Source: Zhongshania antarctica
Lineage (GTDB): Bacteria; Pseudomonadota; Gammaproteobacteria; Pseudomonadales; Spongiibacteraceae
Assembly (NCBI RefSeq): GCF_014202945.1
Contig: NZ_JACHHW010000009.1
Location: forward strand, 42,742-106,741
DNA length: 64,000 bases
Reading direction: 5' to 3'
Below the pieces are notes generated by a model, which was given only the letters and a program-made list of their open reading frames with translations, was not told the origin of the DNA and made no database searches. Positions 8,779 to 20,100 of this stretch are shown piece after piece (positions within the stretch are counted from its first letter, which is position 1; each line of letters begins with the position of its first letter). The position numbers and the translations under genes are program-made.

Positions 8779-9153
8779 ATGATGAACAAACCGAGCCGCA
8801 CCGGAGTCGCCCACGTCTTCGATGCCTACAGATATTCCCTGAAGGGGCTGCGCGCGGCGTGGCAGCACGAGGTGGCATTCCGCCAAGAAATCGCCCTCGC
8901 CTCGCTTTTGCTACCTCTTGCGCTATGGCTAGGCACCAACGCCAGCGAAAGAGCACTGCTCATTGGCAGTGTGGTCATTGTTATCATCGTCGAACTACTC
9001 AACTCTGCCATCGAGGCCATCGTAGACCGGATCAGCACCGAGCTACACCCGCTTTCAGGCCAAGCCAAAGACCTCGGCTCGGCCGCTGTGATGCTAAGTA
9101 TGCTGCTGTGTTTAAGTTGCTGGGCGATGATTGCCGTGCAGCGATTTTTATAG
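8779..9153 (+). CDS. dgkA: Diacylglycerol kinase, prokaryotic type
   Basis: Small integral membrane kinase that phosphorylates diacylglycerol and so recycles lipid left by glucan or LPS modification. 124 residues with three membrane helices (about residues 35-52, 55-72 and 100-120) is the DgkA pattern. Seen: the amphipathic N-terminal segment SLKGLRAAWQHEVAFRQE and the diagnostic ELLNSAIEAIVDR with the catalytic Glu and Asn. It is divergent from the lipid A acyltransferase operon and upstream of rpsT. A second ATG directly follows the first, so the start may be one codon later. Confidence 0.95.
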   Translation: MMNKPSRTGVAHVFDAYRYSLKGLRAAWQHEVAFRQEIALASLLLPLALWLGTNASERALLIGSVVIVIIVELLNSAIEAIVDRISTELHPLSGQAKDLGSAAVMLSMLLCLSCWAMIAVQRFL

Positions 9154-9198
9154 ACCACAAGCACACAGCAAATTATTCTTTCTTTAGTGCTAGCCCTA

Positions 9199-9227
9199 TT
9201 GACAACCCGGCGGTAAACAGGAATAAT
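9199..9227 (+). promoter_or_regulatory. rpsT promoter (sigma-70 type)
   Basis: TTGACA at 9199-9204, a 17-base spacer and AATAAT at 9222-9227, followed by the GC-rich discriminator tcccggcc expected of a growth-rate-controlled ribosomal promoter. Transcription would start near 9234, about 38 bases before the rpsT start. Confidence 0.75.
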
Positions 9228-9271
9228 TCCCGGCCTAAATTTTCAGTACTAGGTTTCAAGGAGTTATAAGG

Positions 9272-9544
9272 GTGGCGAATTCTCCACAAGCTAAAAAACG
9301 CGCACGTCAGGCGGAAAAAAGTCGTACGCATAACGCCAGCCTGCGCTCAATGGTACGCACGTACTTAAAGAAAGTGTTGGCCGCAATCGCTTCTGGCGAT
9401 CAAGATGCTGCCAAGACTGCTTACGTATCTGCAGTTTCTGTTATTGACCGCATGGCGGACAAAGGCATTCTGCACAAAAACAAAGCTGCTCGCCATAAGA
9501 GCCGTTTGAACAGCAAAATCAAAGCAATGAGCGCAACCGCTTAA
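9272..9544 (+). CDS. rpsT: 30S ribosomal protein S20
   Basis: Primary 16S rRNA-binding protein of the small subunit; 90 residues, very basic. Seen: [17 protein letters not shown] at the N-terminus and the C-terminal [19 protein letters not shown], both diagnostic of S20. Translation begins at GTG with AAGGAG upstream; an unusual start codon is known for this gene in E. coli, where S20 represses its own translation. The gene is monocistronic: a strong promoter lies just upstream and a hairpin terminator just downstream. Confidence 0.98.
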   Translation: MANSPQAKKRARQAEKSRTHNASLRSMVRTYLKKVLAAIASGDQDAAKTAYVSAVSVIDRMADKGILHKNKAARHKSRLNSKIKAMSATA

Positions 9545-9558
9545 TTCGCTTTTGGTTT

Positions 9559-9599
9559 AGCCAATAAAAAACCCGCCAAGCGCGGGTTTTTTATTGGCT
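9559..9599. terminator. Bidirectional terminator after rpsT
   Basis: The arms agccaataaaaaacccgc and gcgggttttttattggct form a long stem with a short caagc-type loop and runs of A and T on both sides. It can stop rpsT from the left and proB from the right. Confidence 0.9.
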
Positions 9600-9693
9600 G
9601 CGATTTAAGCAAGACAAACTAGCACCCACTACGACAGGCACCCAGCCTCTTATCTTAGCGCCTACCGCCGCCCATCAAGCATCTTGCGGCATT

Positions 9694-10821
9694 TCAGCTA
9701 ATCAACAAATTATCGCGATGTATTAATTCCGGCTCGGCAATATAACCCAGCGCCTCGGCAATCCGCGCACTGGACAAACCCAGCACTTTACGCGCGTCTT
9801 CGGCGCTGTAGTTAACCAAACCCCGCGCCACCTCATTACCATCAGCGCCAACACACATAACAAGGTCGCCACGAGCAAACTGACCACTCACCGCTACCAC
9901 GCCCACCGGTAGCAAACTACGCCCCTGCTGACGCAATACGCGCACGGCACCATCGTCCAACTGAAGCCTGCCACGCAACTGCAACTGACCCGCCAGCCAT
10001 TTTTTGCGCGCCGCAATTGGCCGCTGACCAGACAAAAGCAGTGTTCCCAAATCTTCACCGGCAAACACCCGATCCAAGACCCGGTCTTCACGACCACCAA
10101 CGATCACAGTATTCGCACCGGAACGCGAGGCGAGACGCGCCGCCCGCAGCTTGGTTAACATCCCACCACGCCCCAACACACCCGCGCTACCGCCCACCAT
10201 CACATCGAGATCGCGGTCAGCCACTTCTGCCACCGAAATCAATTCGGCGGCAGGATTTTTGCGGGGATCTTCGGCAAACAGGCCGCGCTGATCCGTTAAG
10301 ATCACCAAGGTGTCTGCATCAATCAAATTCGCCACAAGGGCTGCAAGGGTATCGTTATCACCAAAACGAATTTCATCGGTGACCACGGTGTCGTTTTCAT
10401 TCACCACCGGCACCACCCCCAATTCCAGCAAGGTCAGCAAGGTGCCACGAGCGTTGAGGTAGCGGTCACGAGCAGAAATATCGTCGTGACCCAATAGAAT
10501 TTGCGCGGTCTGCAGATTATGGGTGCGGAAGCGCTGCTCATAGGCCTGAATCAGCCCCATCTGCCCCACGGCTGCGGCAGCCTGCAACTTATGAAGATCA
10601 TCCGGCCGCTCTTTCCAGCCAAGACGGGTCATACCCTCAGCCACGGCACCCGATGACACCAATACCACCTCACGACCATCGGCCCGCAGCGCAGCGATTT
10701 GCGCTACCCAGGCATCCAAGCCTTCAACACAGAGGCCGCGGCCGTCATTGGTCAGCAGGGCCGAGCCAATCTTCACCACGACGCGCTTACAGGCGCGCAA
10801 ACTTTGCCGCTTATCAGACAA
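9694..10821 (-). CDS. proB: Glutamate 5-kinase
   Basis: First enzyme of proline synthesis: ATP-dependent phosphorylation of glutamate, normally feedback-inhibited by proline. 375 residues with an N-terminal amino acid kinase domain ([42 protein letters not shown]) and a C-terminal PUA domain (about residues 280-360). The start is TTG at 10821 with GAGGTG nine bases upstream; the N-terminus matches Pseudomonas ProB. It follows obgE by 11 bases in an obgE-proB order typical of Pseudomonas relatives. Confidence 0.96.
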   Translation of the reverse strand: MSDKRQSLRACKRVVVKIGSALLTNDGRGLCVEGLDAWVAQIAALRADGREVVLVSSGAVAEGMTRLGWKERPDDLHKLQAAAAVGQMGLIQAYEQRFRTHNLQTAQILLGHDDISARDRYLNARGTLLTLLELGVVPVVNENDTVVTDEIRFGDNDTLAALVANLIDADTLVILTDQRGLFAEDPRKNPAAELISVAEVADRDLDVMVGGSAGVLGRGGMLTKLRAARLASRSGANTVIVGGREDRVLDRVFAGEDLGTLLLSGQRPIAARKKWLAGQLQLRGRLQLDDGAVRVLRQQGRSLLPVGVVAVSGQFARGDLVMCVGADGNEVARGLVNYSAEDARKVLGLSSARIAEALGYIAEPELIHRDNLLIS

Positions 10822-10832
10822 GCTTCTTCACC

Positions 10833-12077
<1,245 letters not shown>

Positions 12078-12086
12078 CTACAGAAA

Positions 12087-12113
12087 CAAAAAAGCCCCGT
12101 CAATAGACGAGGC
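12087..12113 (-). terminator. Terminator after rpmA
   Basis: On the minus strand gcctcgtc and gacggggc pair around tattg-type loop bases, followed by six T (12088-12093). It ends the rplU-rpmA transcript ahead of obgE. Confidence 0.85.
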
Positions 12114-12133
12114 CTTCAAGATCACCGAGCGGT

Positions 12134-12391
12134 TTACGCTGCAACTATACTAATATACTTGCGGCTCTTGGGACCTTTAACCTCAAACTTCACTACACCG
12201 TCTGCCTTAGCAAACAGAGTGTGATCAGTACCACAACCAACATTTTCACCGGCATGGAAACGAGTTCCACGCTGACGAATAATAATGCTACCTGCACTAA
12301 CTACCTGACCACCAAAACGTTTTACGCCCAGACGCTTACTCTGCGAGTCGCGTCCGTTACGAGTACTACCACCAGCTTTCTTGTGAGCCAT
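12134..12391 (-). CDS. rpmA: 50S ribosomal protein L27
   Basis: Large-subunit protein whose N-terminal tail reaches the peptidyl transferase centre. 85 residues; [20 protein letters not shown] is the canonical start without the cleavable extension of Firmicutes, and [14 protein letters not shown] is the conserved core. Second gene of the rplU-rpmA pair, 17 bases after rplU, followed by a terminator. Confidence 0.98.
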   Translation of the reverse strand: MAHKKAGGSTRNGRDSQSKRLGVKRFGGQVVSAGSIIIRQRGTRFHAGENVGCGTDHTLFAKADGVVKFEVKGPKSRKYISIVAA

Positions 12392-12408
12392 GAGTCTCTC
12401 CTAATTCC

Positions 12409-12720
12409 TTAAGCACTGATACCAGTGATTTTCACTTCGGTGAACCACTGACGGTGACCAGCTTGCTTCATGCTGTGCTTCCGACGGCGAAACTTAACAA
12501 TTTTCACCTTGGCGTGACGACCTTGCGCAATTACTTCCGCAGTCACTTTACCGCCCTCAACATAAGGCGCGCCAATTTTTAGATCGTCACCGGTCTTAAC
12601 CATCAATACTTTATCGAAGGTCAAACTTTCGCCAGTGGCAACTTCAATTTTTTCTAGCTTAAGGGTTTCGCCCTCAATAACACGGTGCTGCTTACCACCG
12701 CTTTCAATCACTGCGTACAT
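12409..12720 (-). CDS. rplU: 50S ribosomal protein L21
   Basis: 23S rRNA-binding protein of 103 residues. Seen: [14 protein letters not shown] at the start, [20 protein letters not shown] in the middle, and [20 protein letters not shown] at the end, all characteristic of L21. First gene of rplU-rpmA; the divergent ispB gene shares the upstream region, as in E. coli and Pseudomonas. Confidence 0.98.
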   Translation of the reverse strand: MYAVIESGGKQHRVIEGETLKLEKIEVATGESLTFDKVLMVKTGDDLKIGAPYVEGGKVTAEVIAQGRHAKVKIVKFRRRKHSMKQAGHRQWFTEVKITGISA

Positions 12721-12879
12721 GTTTATATCTCCAAGAGCCTGCTTGCAATAGTTTGTTTCGGCCGAGCGTTCGTATCGAGACCAAAATAAGGCCTAGCTAC
12801 AACACGCCGGGACAAGTCCAGGCACCGTCACCACCACTTAACCATTAAGGGGCCGCACGGTTTTGCTTCAGGGGCGCGA

Positions 12880-12908
12880 ATTGTACGCAGTTTTAAAAAA
12901 ATACACAA
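12880..12908 (-). promoter_or_regulatory. Probable rplU-rpmA promoter
   Basis: On the minus strand TTGTGT (12903-12908), a 17-base A/T-rich spacer and TACAAT (12880-12885) followed by GC-rich tcgcgcccc. The leader to rplU would be about 155 bases, room for feedback control, but I see no known motif in it. Confidence 0.55.
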
Positions 12909-12937
12909 TACCCGCAATCACAAGTGACGCGTAGACC

Positions 12938-12966
12938 TTGACAGCTCGCGGCTGCGCTCATACGAT
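12938..12966 (+). promoter_or_regulatory. ispB promoter (sigma-70 type)
   Basis: TTGACA (12938-12943), a 17-base spacer, then TACGAT (12961-12966). It places the transcript start near 12973, so the in-frame ATG at 12965 cannot be the start of translation. Confidence 0.7.
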
Positions 12967-13000
12967 GCCAGCCGACTCCGCCAGACGACTCCTTGCTACC

Positions 13001-13960
13001 ATGCAACAGATTAGACAGGTCGTGGACAGCGAATTCGTCGCCGTCAACGACTTCATCATCCAACAACTGCATTCTAATGTGCCCCTCGTGGAAAACATCG
13101 GCCACTATATCGTCGACGCTGGCGGCAAGCGCCTGCGCCCACTACTGAGTTTACTCAGTGCTGGCGCCATTGGCCAAATTAGCGAAAAGCACCTGCAACT
13201 GGCCGCGGTCATCGAGTTTATCCACACCGCCACATTACTTCACGACGATGTTGTCGACATCTCCGCCCTGCGCCGCGGCCGTCCCACGGCCAACGCCAAC
13301 TGGGGAAACGCCCCCAGCGTACTAGTCGGCGACTTCCTTTACTCCCGCGCATTCCAGATCTTAGTCAACATTGGCAACCTCCCGCTAATGGGCTTGCTGT
13401 CAGACACCACCAACACTGTCGCCGAAGGCGAAGTACTGCAACTGACCCGCGCGGGCAACCCCGACACCAGCGAAGCCACCTACTTTGAGGTCATTCGCAG
13501 TAAAACCGCCGTCTTATTTGGTGCCGCCTGCAGTGGCGCCGCCATTCTCAGCAATAGAACGGAACAGCAAGAAGCGCTGCACGACTATGGCGTAAACCTC
13601 GGCATCGCCTTTCAGCTCATTGACGACATTCTCGACTACGAGGGCGACCCCGCCGAAACCGGTAAAAATGTCGGCGACGATCTAGCTGAAGGTAAGCCAA
13701 CACTGCCGCTAATTTATTTACTCGAAAACGGCAGTGACGAGCACAAGCAGCTGGTGCGCGACGCCATTAGCCATAAATCTGCAGAACAGCTCGAGGCCAT
13801 TGTCGATGCCGTTAAGCACTGCGGGGCGCTCGATTATTGCCATGCTGCGGCCAAACGCTACACCGACGCGGCACTCACTGCACTCAAAAACCTCCAAGCC
13901 AGCCCCTACCGCAGCGCACTTGAAGAGCTAACTGAAATCGCCCTTTCCCGCCGCAGCTAA
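13001..13960 (+). CDS. ispB: Octaprenyl diphosphate synthase type trans-prenyltransferase
   Basis: Extends farnesyl diphosphate with isopentenyl diphosphate to the ubiquinone side chain. 319 residues. Seen: GGKRLRPLL, first aspartate-rich motif LLHDDVVD, second motif LIDDILDYEGD, and KTAVLFGAACSGAA. The frame is open from 12938, but the promoter at 12938-12966 and alignment to IspB N-termini favour the ATG at 13001 (MQQIRQVVDSEF). The exact chain length (C40 or C45) is not readable. Divergent from rplU-rpmA, as is usual in gammaproteobacteria. Confidence 0.94.
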   Translation: MQQIRQVVDSEFVAVNDFIIQQLHSNVPLVENIGHYIVDAGGKRLRPLLSLLSAGAIGQISEKHLQLAAVIEFIHTATLLHDDVVDISALRRGRPTANANWGNAPSVLVGDFLYSRAFQILVNIGNLPLMGLLSDTTNTVAEGEVLQLTRAGNPDTSEATYFEVIRSKTAVLFGAACSGAAILSNRTEQQEALHDYGVNLGIAFQLIDDILDYEGDPAETGKNVGDDLAEGKPTLPLIYLLENGSDEHKQLVRDAISHKSAEQLEAIVDAVKHCGALDYCHAAAKRYTDAALTALKNLQASPYRSALEELTEIALSRRS

Positions 13961-14082
13961 TTTTCTCGCCACAGCGACGCGTAGGCGGATTACAATACTC
14001 CTAATAAGCCGTTACAATTTCAGCACTTATCGCCAAGATGGAATGACTGGCGCGCACCGAAACGGATATCCGAGGAGTTATT

Positions 14083-15738
14083 TTGAGCACAGCTGTAGAC
14101 CAGGCACCAGCCCAACTAAGTGATCGTGGCTTACAGACACAGCTAACCGAACTCGCGCGCGACGCCGCAAATACCCCTCTTAAACACCGATTCAAGCTCG
14201 ATCCCCAGCGCGCCAGTACATTTAGCGGCCAAATCGGCCCCTTATTTGTCGATTACGCCAAACACCATCTGGATGCCGGTATTCTCAGCGGACTGTGCGC
14301 ACTCGCTCGCCAACGTAGCGTGCCACAACAACTCGACGCTCTGCGCGCTGGCGCCAAACTCAATAACACCGAGGATCGCTCTGCGAACTACCCGTGCCTG
14401 CGGCGCTGGGCCAGTGGTGACACAGGCGCGAAGCATGACCCCGCCATTGACTCCATGTATAGCAAAATGGAAGCCCTGGTTGCTGCAATTCACGAAGGCA
14501 CCCACCGCAGCAGCACCGGCCAAACCTTTACCGATGTCGTCAATATTGGCATTGGCGGCTCAGACTTCGGCCCGCGCCTAGTTTGCGACGCCCTAAGCAA
14601 CCAGCACGCCAACACCTTGCGACCGCACTTCGCCGCCAATATCGACCCTAGCGTGATGACCGAGATATTGGCCCGCGTGCCCGCCGAAACCACGCTGTTT
14701 ATTGTCGCCTCAAAATCCTTCGGCACTCAGGAGTCCCGCTGCAATGCTCAGACCGCACGGGCCTGGCTGCAATCCGCGCTCGGCACCAACAACGTCGACG
14801 CCCACTTTGTGGCAGTAAGCTCCAAGCCCGAAGCAGCAAAGGCGTTTGGCATTAGCGAGGAATTAATCATCCCCGCTCCCGAGTGGGTTGGCGGTCGCTT
14901 TTCGGTATGGTCAGGCTTTGGTCTCGCCATAGCTCTATATGCCGGCATGGACAGTTTCCGCGCTCTGCTCAAAGGCGGGTATGCGGTAGATCAGCACGTT
15001 GCCAGCCAGCCACTGGAAAGCAATATTCCACTCATCTTAGGCATGTTAGATGTATGGTATCGCAATGCCTGGGGCATGACGTCGCAAGCGGTACTGCCCT
15101 ATGAGCACCACTTAAAACTACTGCCGATTTATTTGCAGCAATTGTTTATGGAGAGCGCGGGAAAATCCGTTAAGGCCGATGGCGGCCCAACTGCCAGCGC
15201 GACCGGCGGTGTTATCTGGGGTACCGAGGGCACCAATGGCCAGCACTCTTTTCACCAACTCCTTCACCAAGGCAGCGACGCTATTCCCTGCGACTTCATC
15301 GCCAGCTTAAGCTCCCACAACCCGATTGGTGAGCAGCATCAAGCCCTCATTGCCAACTGTTTTAGTCAGAGCTTAGTGTTAATGCAAGGCCAAGCTGCCG
15401 CCGACATCGAACAAGATTTAATTACTAGCGGCATGGACGCCAGCGCCGCCCAGCAGCTTGCCCAGCACAAAGCCATGCCCGGCAACCGGCCCAGCACCAC
15501 TATTTTAATGAACAAACTTGACGCCGAAAGTCTGGGCGCGCTCATCGCCCTCTATGAATACCGTCTATTCGCCGCAAGCTTCATGTGGGGTATTAACCCT
15601 TTTGATCAATGGGGAGTCGAGCTGGGAAAACAGATAAGCGAAACGCTTATGGCTAGCTTGAGCGGTGACGATAACGCCACACTAGATTCATCGACTAGAG
15701 AACTCATAGCCCGCTATCGACACGCCCAAGACGCGTAA
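14083..15738 (+). CDS. pgi: Glucose-6-phosphate isomerase
   Basis: Interconverts glucose-6-phosphate and fructose-6-phosphate in glycolysis and gluconeogenesis. 551 residues, the usual proteobacterial length. Seen: VNIGIGGSDFGPRLVCDAL, the sugar-phosphate SKSFGTQES loop, and GGRFSVWSGFGLAIALYAG, a PGI signature. The frame begins with TTG, preceded by GAGGAG at ideal spacing; no ATG or GTG nearby would keep the N-terminal helix. It sits next to phosphomannomutase and galU, so the hexose-phosphate branch to nucleotide sugars is grouped here. Confidence 0.97.
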   Translation: MSTAVDQAPAQLSDRGLQTQLTELARDAANTPLKHRFKLDPQRASTFSGQIGPLFVDYAKHHLDAGILSGLCALARQRSVPQQLDALRAGAKLNNTEDRSANYPCLRRWASGDTGAKHDPAIDSMYSKMEALVAAIHEGTHRSSTGQTFTDVVNIGIGGSDFGPRLVCDALSNQHANTLRPHFAANIDPSVMTEILARVPAETTLFIVASKSFGTQESRCNAQTARAWLQSALGTNNVDAHFVAVSSKPEAAKAFGISEELIIPAPEWVGGRFSVWSGFGLAIALYAGMDSFRALLKGGYAVDQHVASQPLESNIPLILGMLDVWYRNAWGMTSQAVLPYEHHLKLLPIYLQQLFMESAGKSVKADGGPTASATGGVIWGTEGTNGQHSFHQLLHQGSDAIPCDFIASLSSHNPIGEQHQALIANCFSQSLVLMQGQAAADIEQDLITSGMDASAAQQLAQHKAMPGNRPSTTILMNKLDAESLGALIALYEYRLFAASFMWGINPFDQWGVELGKQISETLMASLSGDDNATLDSSTRELIARYRHAQDA

Positions 15739-15756
15739 TTTCAAGCAAGCAGCAGA

Positions 15757-15790
15757 TGCAATAAAGGCGCCTCTCGGCGCCTTTATTGCA
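15757..15790. terminator. Bidirectional terminator between pgi and manB
   Basis: A perfect 15-base stem, tgcaataaaggcgcc (15757-15771) with ggcgcctttattgca (15776-15790), tctc loop, T-rich arm. It serves the two convergent genes. Confidence 0.9.
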
Positions 15791-15812
15791 TACTCAATCA
15801 TCTAGATTTGAC

Positions 15813-17162
15813 TTACAGCATAGCCAATAACTCAGCTGTTTTCGCTTCCATCAACGGTATATCGCCGTCGCTCTCCACATTGAGACGCACCACCGGTTCG
15901 GTATTCGACATCCGCACATTAAAGCGCCAGCCGTCAAAACTCATACTTAGGCCATCGGTAAAATCTATCGCTGCGGCCAATGGGGTGTAATGCGCCTCAA
16001 TCGCCGCGATCACGGCTTTGGCATCAGCAACTTCGCGGTTTATTTCACCACTGCAGGGGAATAACGCAACTCGCTGCTCAACCAGTGACGACAAGCTCGC
16101 TGACTTCACCGACATTAGCTGTGTTACCAACAACCAGGGAATCATGCCGCTGTCACAAAAAGCGAAGTCGCGAAAATAGTGGTGAGCGCTCATTTCGCCA
16201 CCATACACCGCATTTTCGATCCGCATCCGCTCTTTAATGAAGGCATGACCGGTTTTACACTGCACCGCCTCACCACCAGCCTCTTCAACAATAGCAATGG
16301 TGTTCCACGTTAGACGCGGGTCATGCACGATTTTTTCACCGGGGTTTTTCAGTAAAAAAGCTTCGGCCAATAAACCAACAACATAGTAGCCTTCGATAAA
16401 ATCGCCGGTCTCATCAAAGAAAAAACAGCGATCAAAATCACCATCCCACGCCACTCCCAAATCGGCGCCATGTGCTTTTATTGCATCAATGCTGGGCTGA
16501 CGATTTTCTATCAACAAGGGGTTCGGCACGCCGTTAGGGAAGTTACCGTCAGCTTCGTGGTGCACCCGAATAAATTCAAATGGTAAATAAGGCTCCAGTA
16601 AATCAACAACCCGACCGGCGCCGCCGTTGCCAGCATTAACCACAATTTTAAGGGGCTTTAAGGATTCAACATCGACATAGCTAAGCAAATGCTCTACGTA
16701 GGCTGCCGAGGTATCCAAGGCCTGCAAACTGCCTCGCGCCGCGACTGGCGCAAATTCGTTTTTTTCAGCAAGCGCTTTAATTTCAAATAACCCTGTATCG
16801 CCACTAATGGGCTTAGAGCCCTCGCGCACAAACTTCATGCCGTTGTAATCTTTGGGATTATGGCTTGCGGTGACGGCAATACCGCCATCCATTTCGGCAT
16901 GGGATGTGGCGAAATAAATTTCTTCTGTGCCGCACAAACCGATATCGTAAACATCCACCCCCGCATCGCGCAGCCCTTCGGTCAACGCACCTTTAATAGA
17001 CTCACTGCTTAAGCGAATATCATGACCAACCACCACTTTCTTTGGCTGTATCACCTCGGCAAAGGCGCGCCCAATTCGATAGGCAATATCCTCATTTAGC
17101 TGGTCGGGAATACGACCGCGCACGTCATAAGCTTTAAAACACGTTATCTCACTACTGCTCAC
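15813..17162 (-). CDS. manB: Phosphomannomutase (ManB/AlgC type)
   Basis: Alpha-D-phosphohexomutase that converts mannose-6-phosphate to mannose-1-phosphate, possibly also glucose-6-phosphate to glucose-1-phosphate. 449 residues. Seen: [15 protein letters not shown], the phosphoserine loop VTASHNP with Ser100, the metal loop DGDFDR, and the sugar-specificity [10 protein letters not shown]. Start is GTG at 17162, overlapping the galU stop (GTGA) with GAGG upstream, so the pair is probably translationally coupled. If it also makes glucose-1-phosphate, it would feed GalU directly; that dual role is inferred from AlgC-like enzymes. Confidence 0.92.
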   Translation of the reverse strand: MSSSEITCFKAYDVRGRIPDQLNEDIAYRIGRAFAEVIQPKKVVVGHDIRLSSESIKGALTEGLRDAGVDVYDIGLCGTEEIYFATSHAEMDGGIAVTASHNPKDYNGMKFVREGSKPISGDTGLFEIKALAEKNEFAPVAARGSLQALDTSAAYVEHLLSYVDVESLKPLKIVVNAGNGGAGRVVDLLEPYLPFEFIRVHHEADGNFPNGVPNPLLIENRQPSIDAIKAHGADLGVAWDGDFDRCFFFDETGDFIEGYYVVGLLAEAFLLKNPGEKIVHDPRLTWNTIAIVEEAGGEAVQCKTGHAFIKERMRIENAVYGGEMSAHHYFRDFAFCDSGMIPWLLVTQLMSVKSASLSSLVEQRVALFPCSGEINREVADAKAVIAAIEAHYTPLAAAIDFTDGLSMSFDGWRFNVRMSNTEPVVRLNVESDGDIPLMEAKTAELLAML

Positions 17163-17995
17163 GACGAGGCCTCGCTATAAACATTCTCGTAAACGTAGTT
17201 AGTCGCCTCAATAAAGCCCGGCACGCTACCACAGTCAAAACGCTTACCACGGAATTTATAGGCGAGCACACAGCCATTTTGCGCCTGCGTCATCAGCGCA
17301 TCAGTCAGCTGAACTTCGCCGTTTTTACCCGGCGGGGTATTGCGTAAAATATCGAAAATATCCGGCGTTAAAATATAGCGACCAATAACCGCCATATTGG
17401 TTGGCGCATCTTCCGGCTTGGGCTTTTCCACCATGGAACTTACGCGGTACAAGCCATCGCCCATTTCCTCACCAGCAATGACACCGTATTTTTCAATCTC
17501 TTCCATCGGCACTTCTTGAATCGCGACAATACTGCAACGAAACTGTTTATACAGCGCCACCATTTGCGCCATAACACCGTCATCTTCCTGGTTTAGGCAT
17601 AAATCGTCGGACAAAATTACGCCAAATGCCTCATCACCAATTAAGCATTCACCCGTCAAAATAGCGTGGCCGAGGCCTTTCATTTCGCGCTGACGGGTCA
17701 TCATAAACGTCCCTTCATTAAGCACATTGCGAATGCAATCTAGGTAGCGCTCCTTGCTCGTTCCCGCTATTTGGTTTTCTAACTCGTAACTAATATCAAA
17801 GTGATCCGCAATAGCGCGCTTACCGCGACCGGTGACCAGGGCTATTTCTTTTAAACCGGCCTGAATCGCTTCCTCTACGCCATACTGCACGAGAGGCTTG
17901 TTGACGATAGGCAGCATTTCCTTGGGCATGGATTTGGTTGCGGGAAGAAAGCGCGTGCCGTAACCGGCGACGGGGAATAGACATTTTCGAATCAT
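17159..17995 (-). CDS. galU: UTP-glucose-1-phosphate uridylyltransferase
   Basis: Makes UDP-glucose for LPS core, exopolysaccharide and trehalose. 278 residues. Seen: [20 protein letters not shown], the nucleotidyltransferase signature, [19 protein letters not shown], and [19 protein letters not shown]. The ATG at 17995 has AGGAAA at good spacing; ten further codons upstream would add a non-conserved extension. First of a galU-manB operon and probable UDP-glucose source for the transferases near the left edge. Confidence 0.96.
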   Translation of the reverse strand: MIRKCLFPVAGYGTRFLPATKSMPKEMLPIVNKPLVQYGVEEAIQAGLKEIALVTGRGKRAIADHFDISYELENQIAGTSKERYLDCIRNVLNEGTFMMTRQREMKGLGHAILTGECLIGDEAFGVILSDDLCLNQEDDGVMAQMVALYKQFRCSIVAIQEVPMEEIEKYGVIAGEEMGDGLYRVSSMVEKPKPEDAPTNMAVIGRYILTPDIFDILRNTPPGKNGEVQLTDALMTQAQNGCVLAYKFRGKRFDCGSVPGFIEATNYVYENVYSEASS

Positions 17996-18144
17996 AATAT
18001 TTCCTGAAGTGCTGTCGGGAGCCATCCCGAATCCTTTTAACGAATGTTAACGCTGCGGGCATTCTCCCAACAGCTGCGACACTTGGCAAGCACCGCTCTT
18101 TTATCGTCTTTTGATGACAACCCTATGACAGCAAGCATCACGCC

Positions 18145-18189
18145 AATGTTGACATTTTAATGTGCCATCCAAAACCTTCGTGCTAAGAT
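18145..18189 (+). promoter_or_regulatory. fabA promoter region with alternating AATGT/ACATT half-sites
   Basis: An extended -10 element TGCTAAGAT lies at 18181-18189, about 35 bases before the fabA start. Just upstream are three spaced half-sites AATGT-tg-ACATT-tt-AATGT (18145-18163), two overlapping inverted repeats that would cover the -35 position. A regulator of unsaturated fatty acid synthesis could bind here; the motif is not the known FabR or DesT site as I recall them. Confidence 0.4.
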
Positions 18190-18223
18190 AAGCTCTACAT
18201 TTTCAACCTGAAACTATGGCCTC

Positions 18224-18745
18224 ATGTCTCTAATCCATCAAAATAGCTTTACCAAAGAAGAACTCATCGACTGCGGACACGGCAAATTATTTGGTCCCGG
18301 CAATCCCAAACTCCCCGTAGACAATATGCTAATGGTAGACCGGATTACCCACATTAGCACTGAAGGCGGCAGTTACGACAAAGGCGTGTTAGTTGCCGAG
18401 CTCGATATCAACCCGGACCTCTGGTTCTTTGACTGCCACTTTAAAGGCGACCCTGTAATGCCTGGTTGCCTAGGCCTTGATGCGATGTGGCAGCTGGTTG
18501 GCTTTTACCTTGGCTGGCGCGGCAACAGTGGCAAAGGCCGCGCACTCGGCGCGGGCGAAGTAAAATTCACCGGCCAAATACTGCCCGACTCCAAACTAGT
18601 CACCTACACCCTTAATTATAAGCGCCTTATTGAACGCAAGCTTATATTGGGTATCGCCGATGGCGAAGTCGCTGTCGACGGCAAGGTAATCTACACCGCA
18701 AAAGATTTGCGCGTTGGTTTGTTTAAAGACGACGCCAGTTTCTAA
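18224..18745 (+). CDS. fabA: 3-hydroxydecanoyl-ACP dehydratase/isomerase
   Basis: Introduces the cis double bond at the C10 stage of anaerobic unsaturated fatty acid synthesis. 173 residues. Seen: [19 protein letters not shown] and the active-site segment [20 protein letters not shown] with catalytic His72 and Asp86. fabB follows 50 bases downstream, the standard FabA-FabB pair of gammaproteobacteria. No strong ribosome binding site precedes the ATG. Confidence 0.98.
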   Translation: MSLIHQNSFTKEELIDCGHGKLFGPGNPKLPVDNMLMVDRITHISTEGGSYDKGVLVAELDINPDLWFFDCHFKGDPVMPGCLGLDAMWQLVGFYLGWRGNSGKGRALGAGEVKFTGQILPDSKLVTYTLNYKRLIERKLILGIADGEVAVDGKVIYTAKDLRVGLFKDDASF

Positions 18746-18795
18746 TATTTCCTGAAAACCCAATTAATACTACAGATAATATAATGAGGTATCCG

Positions 18796-20019
18796 ATGAA
18801 GCGTGTTGTCGTAACCGGTATGGGGATTGTTTCCAGCATCGGCAATGATTTGGCAGAAGTACTCACATCATTGCAAGAGGGTAAGTCGGGAATCGCGTTC
18901 AACGAAGAATACAAGGAAAAGGGATTTCGCAGCCAAGTTTCCGGCTCTATAAAGAACCTCGACCTTAAAGAACGTATTGACCGCAAGCAACTCCGCTTCA
19001 TGGGTGATGCGGCGGCCTACGCTTATATTGCGATGCAAGAGGCCGTTAGCGATTCAGGCCTTGCTGAAGACCAAGTCAGCAACGTGCGCACCGGCATTAT
19101 AGCCGGCTCTGGCGGCGCATCTTCCGCCAACTTAATTGAGTCGGCCGACACCCTGCGCGAGCGCGGTGTAAAACGCATTGGGCCCTACCGCGTCACCCAA
19201 ACCATGGGCAGCACGGTTTCGGCTTGCCTGGCCACACCGTTTAAAATCAAAGGTGTTAACTACTCAATTTCCTCGGCTTGCGCGACCAGTGCCCACTGCA
19301 TTGGCAATGCCATGGAGCTGATCCAGCTCGGCAAACAAGATGTGGTTTTTGCTGGTGGCGGCGAAGAAGAACACTGGTCTTTAAGCTGCTTGTTTGACGC
19401 CATGGGCGCACTATCAACCAAATATAACGACACTCCTGAGAAAGCATCTCGCCCCTACGACGCCAATCGCGACGGTTTTGTTATTGCCGGCGGCGCAGGC
19501 ATGATCGTGCTTGAAGAGTTAGAGCACGCCAAGGCTCGCGGCGCGAAGATATACGGCGAAATCGTCGGCTACGGCGCTACGTCAGACGGCTATGACATGG
19601 TTGCACCAAGCGGTGAAGGCGCGGCACGCTGTATGGCCCAAGCGCTCCAAGGCGTGAATGGCGACGTTGACTACATCAACTCTCACGGCACATCGACGCC
19701 AGCGGGTGACATGCAGGAATTGAAGGCGGTGAAGCAGGCCTATGAAGGCAAAACCATTCCGACAATAGGCTCCACCAAATCCCTTGCTGGCCATTCATTA
19801 GGCGCAACCGGCGTGCAAGAAGCCATTTTCTCACTACTGATGATGAAGCATAATTTTATTGCAGCATCAGCCAATATTGAGACGGTTGACGACGAAGCCA
19901 CTGGCGTGCCGATCGCACTGACGCGCCAAGACAACGTCACCCTGAATACGGTGATGTCGAATAGCTTTGGCTTTGGCGGCACCAACGCCAGCTTGGTATT
20001 CCAGCGTTATCAGGCGTAA
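18796..20019 (+). CDS. fabB: 3-oxoacyl-ACP synthase I
   Basis: Condensing enzyme that elongates the cis-3-decenoyl product of FabA; partner in unsaturated fatty acid synthesis. 407 residues. Seen: [15 protein letters not shown], the nucleophile Cys162 in [22 protein letters not shown] and [12 protein letters not shown] for the two active-site histidines, and the C-terminal [14 protein letters not shown]. The ATG at 18796 has GAGG seven bases upstream; the ATG at 18784 has none. Confidence 0.97.
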   Translation: MKRVVVTGMGIVSSIGNDLAEVLTSLQEGKSGIAFNEEYKEKGFRSQVSGSIKNLDLKERIDRKQLRFMGDAAAYAYIAMQEAVSDSGLAEDQVSNVRTGIIAGSGGASSANLIESADTLRERGVKRIGPYRVTQTMGSTVSACLATPFKIKGVNYSISSACATSAHCIGNAMELIQLGKQDVVFAGGGEEEHWSLSCLFDAMGALSTKYNDTPEKASRPYDANRDGFVIAGGAGMIVLEELEHAKARGAKIYGEIVGYGATSDGYDMVAPSGEGAARCMAQALQGVNGDVDYINSHGTSTPAGDMQELKAVKQAYEGKTIPTIGSTKSLAGHSLGATGVQEAIFSLLMMKHNFIAASANIETVDDEATGVPIALTRQDNVTLNTVMSNSFGFGGTNASLVFQRYQA

Positions 20020-20029
20020 AATTGCCTGA

Positions 20030-20052
20030 CTTGCAGCGCCCAGCGCTGCAAG
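20030..20052 (+). terminator. Hairpin after fabB, without T-run
   Basis: Perfect 10-base arms cttgcagcgc and gcgctgcaag with a cca loop, 11 bases after the fabB stop. No T-run follows (tgcctccccc), so it may be a 3' end protector or a Rho-assisted stop, not a standard intrinsic terminator. Confidence 0.45.
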
Positions 20053-20100
20053 TGCCTCCCCCCTCGCCACGCCACTAACAACACCTCTGGGTATTATTAT

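Noticed and set aside
8712..9269. Frame of 185 codons over dgkA
   Set aside because: It covers dgkA in another frame; DgkA has clear motifs and the overlapping frame has none.
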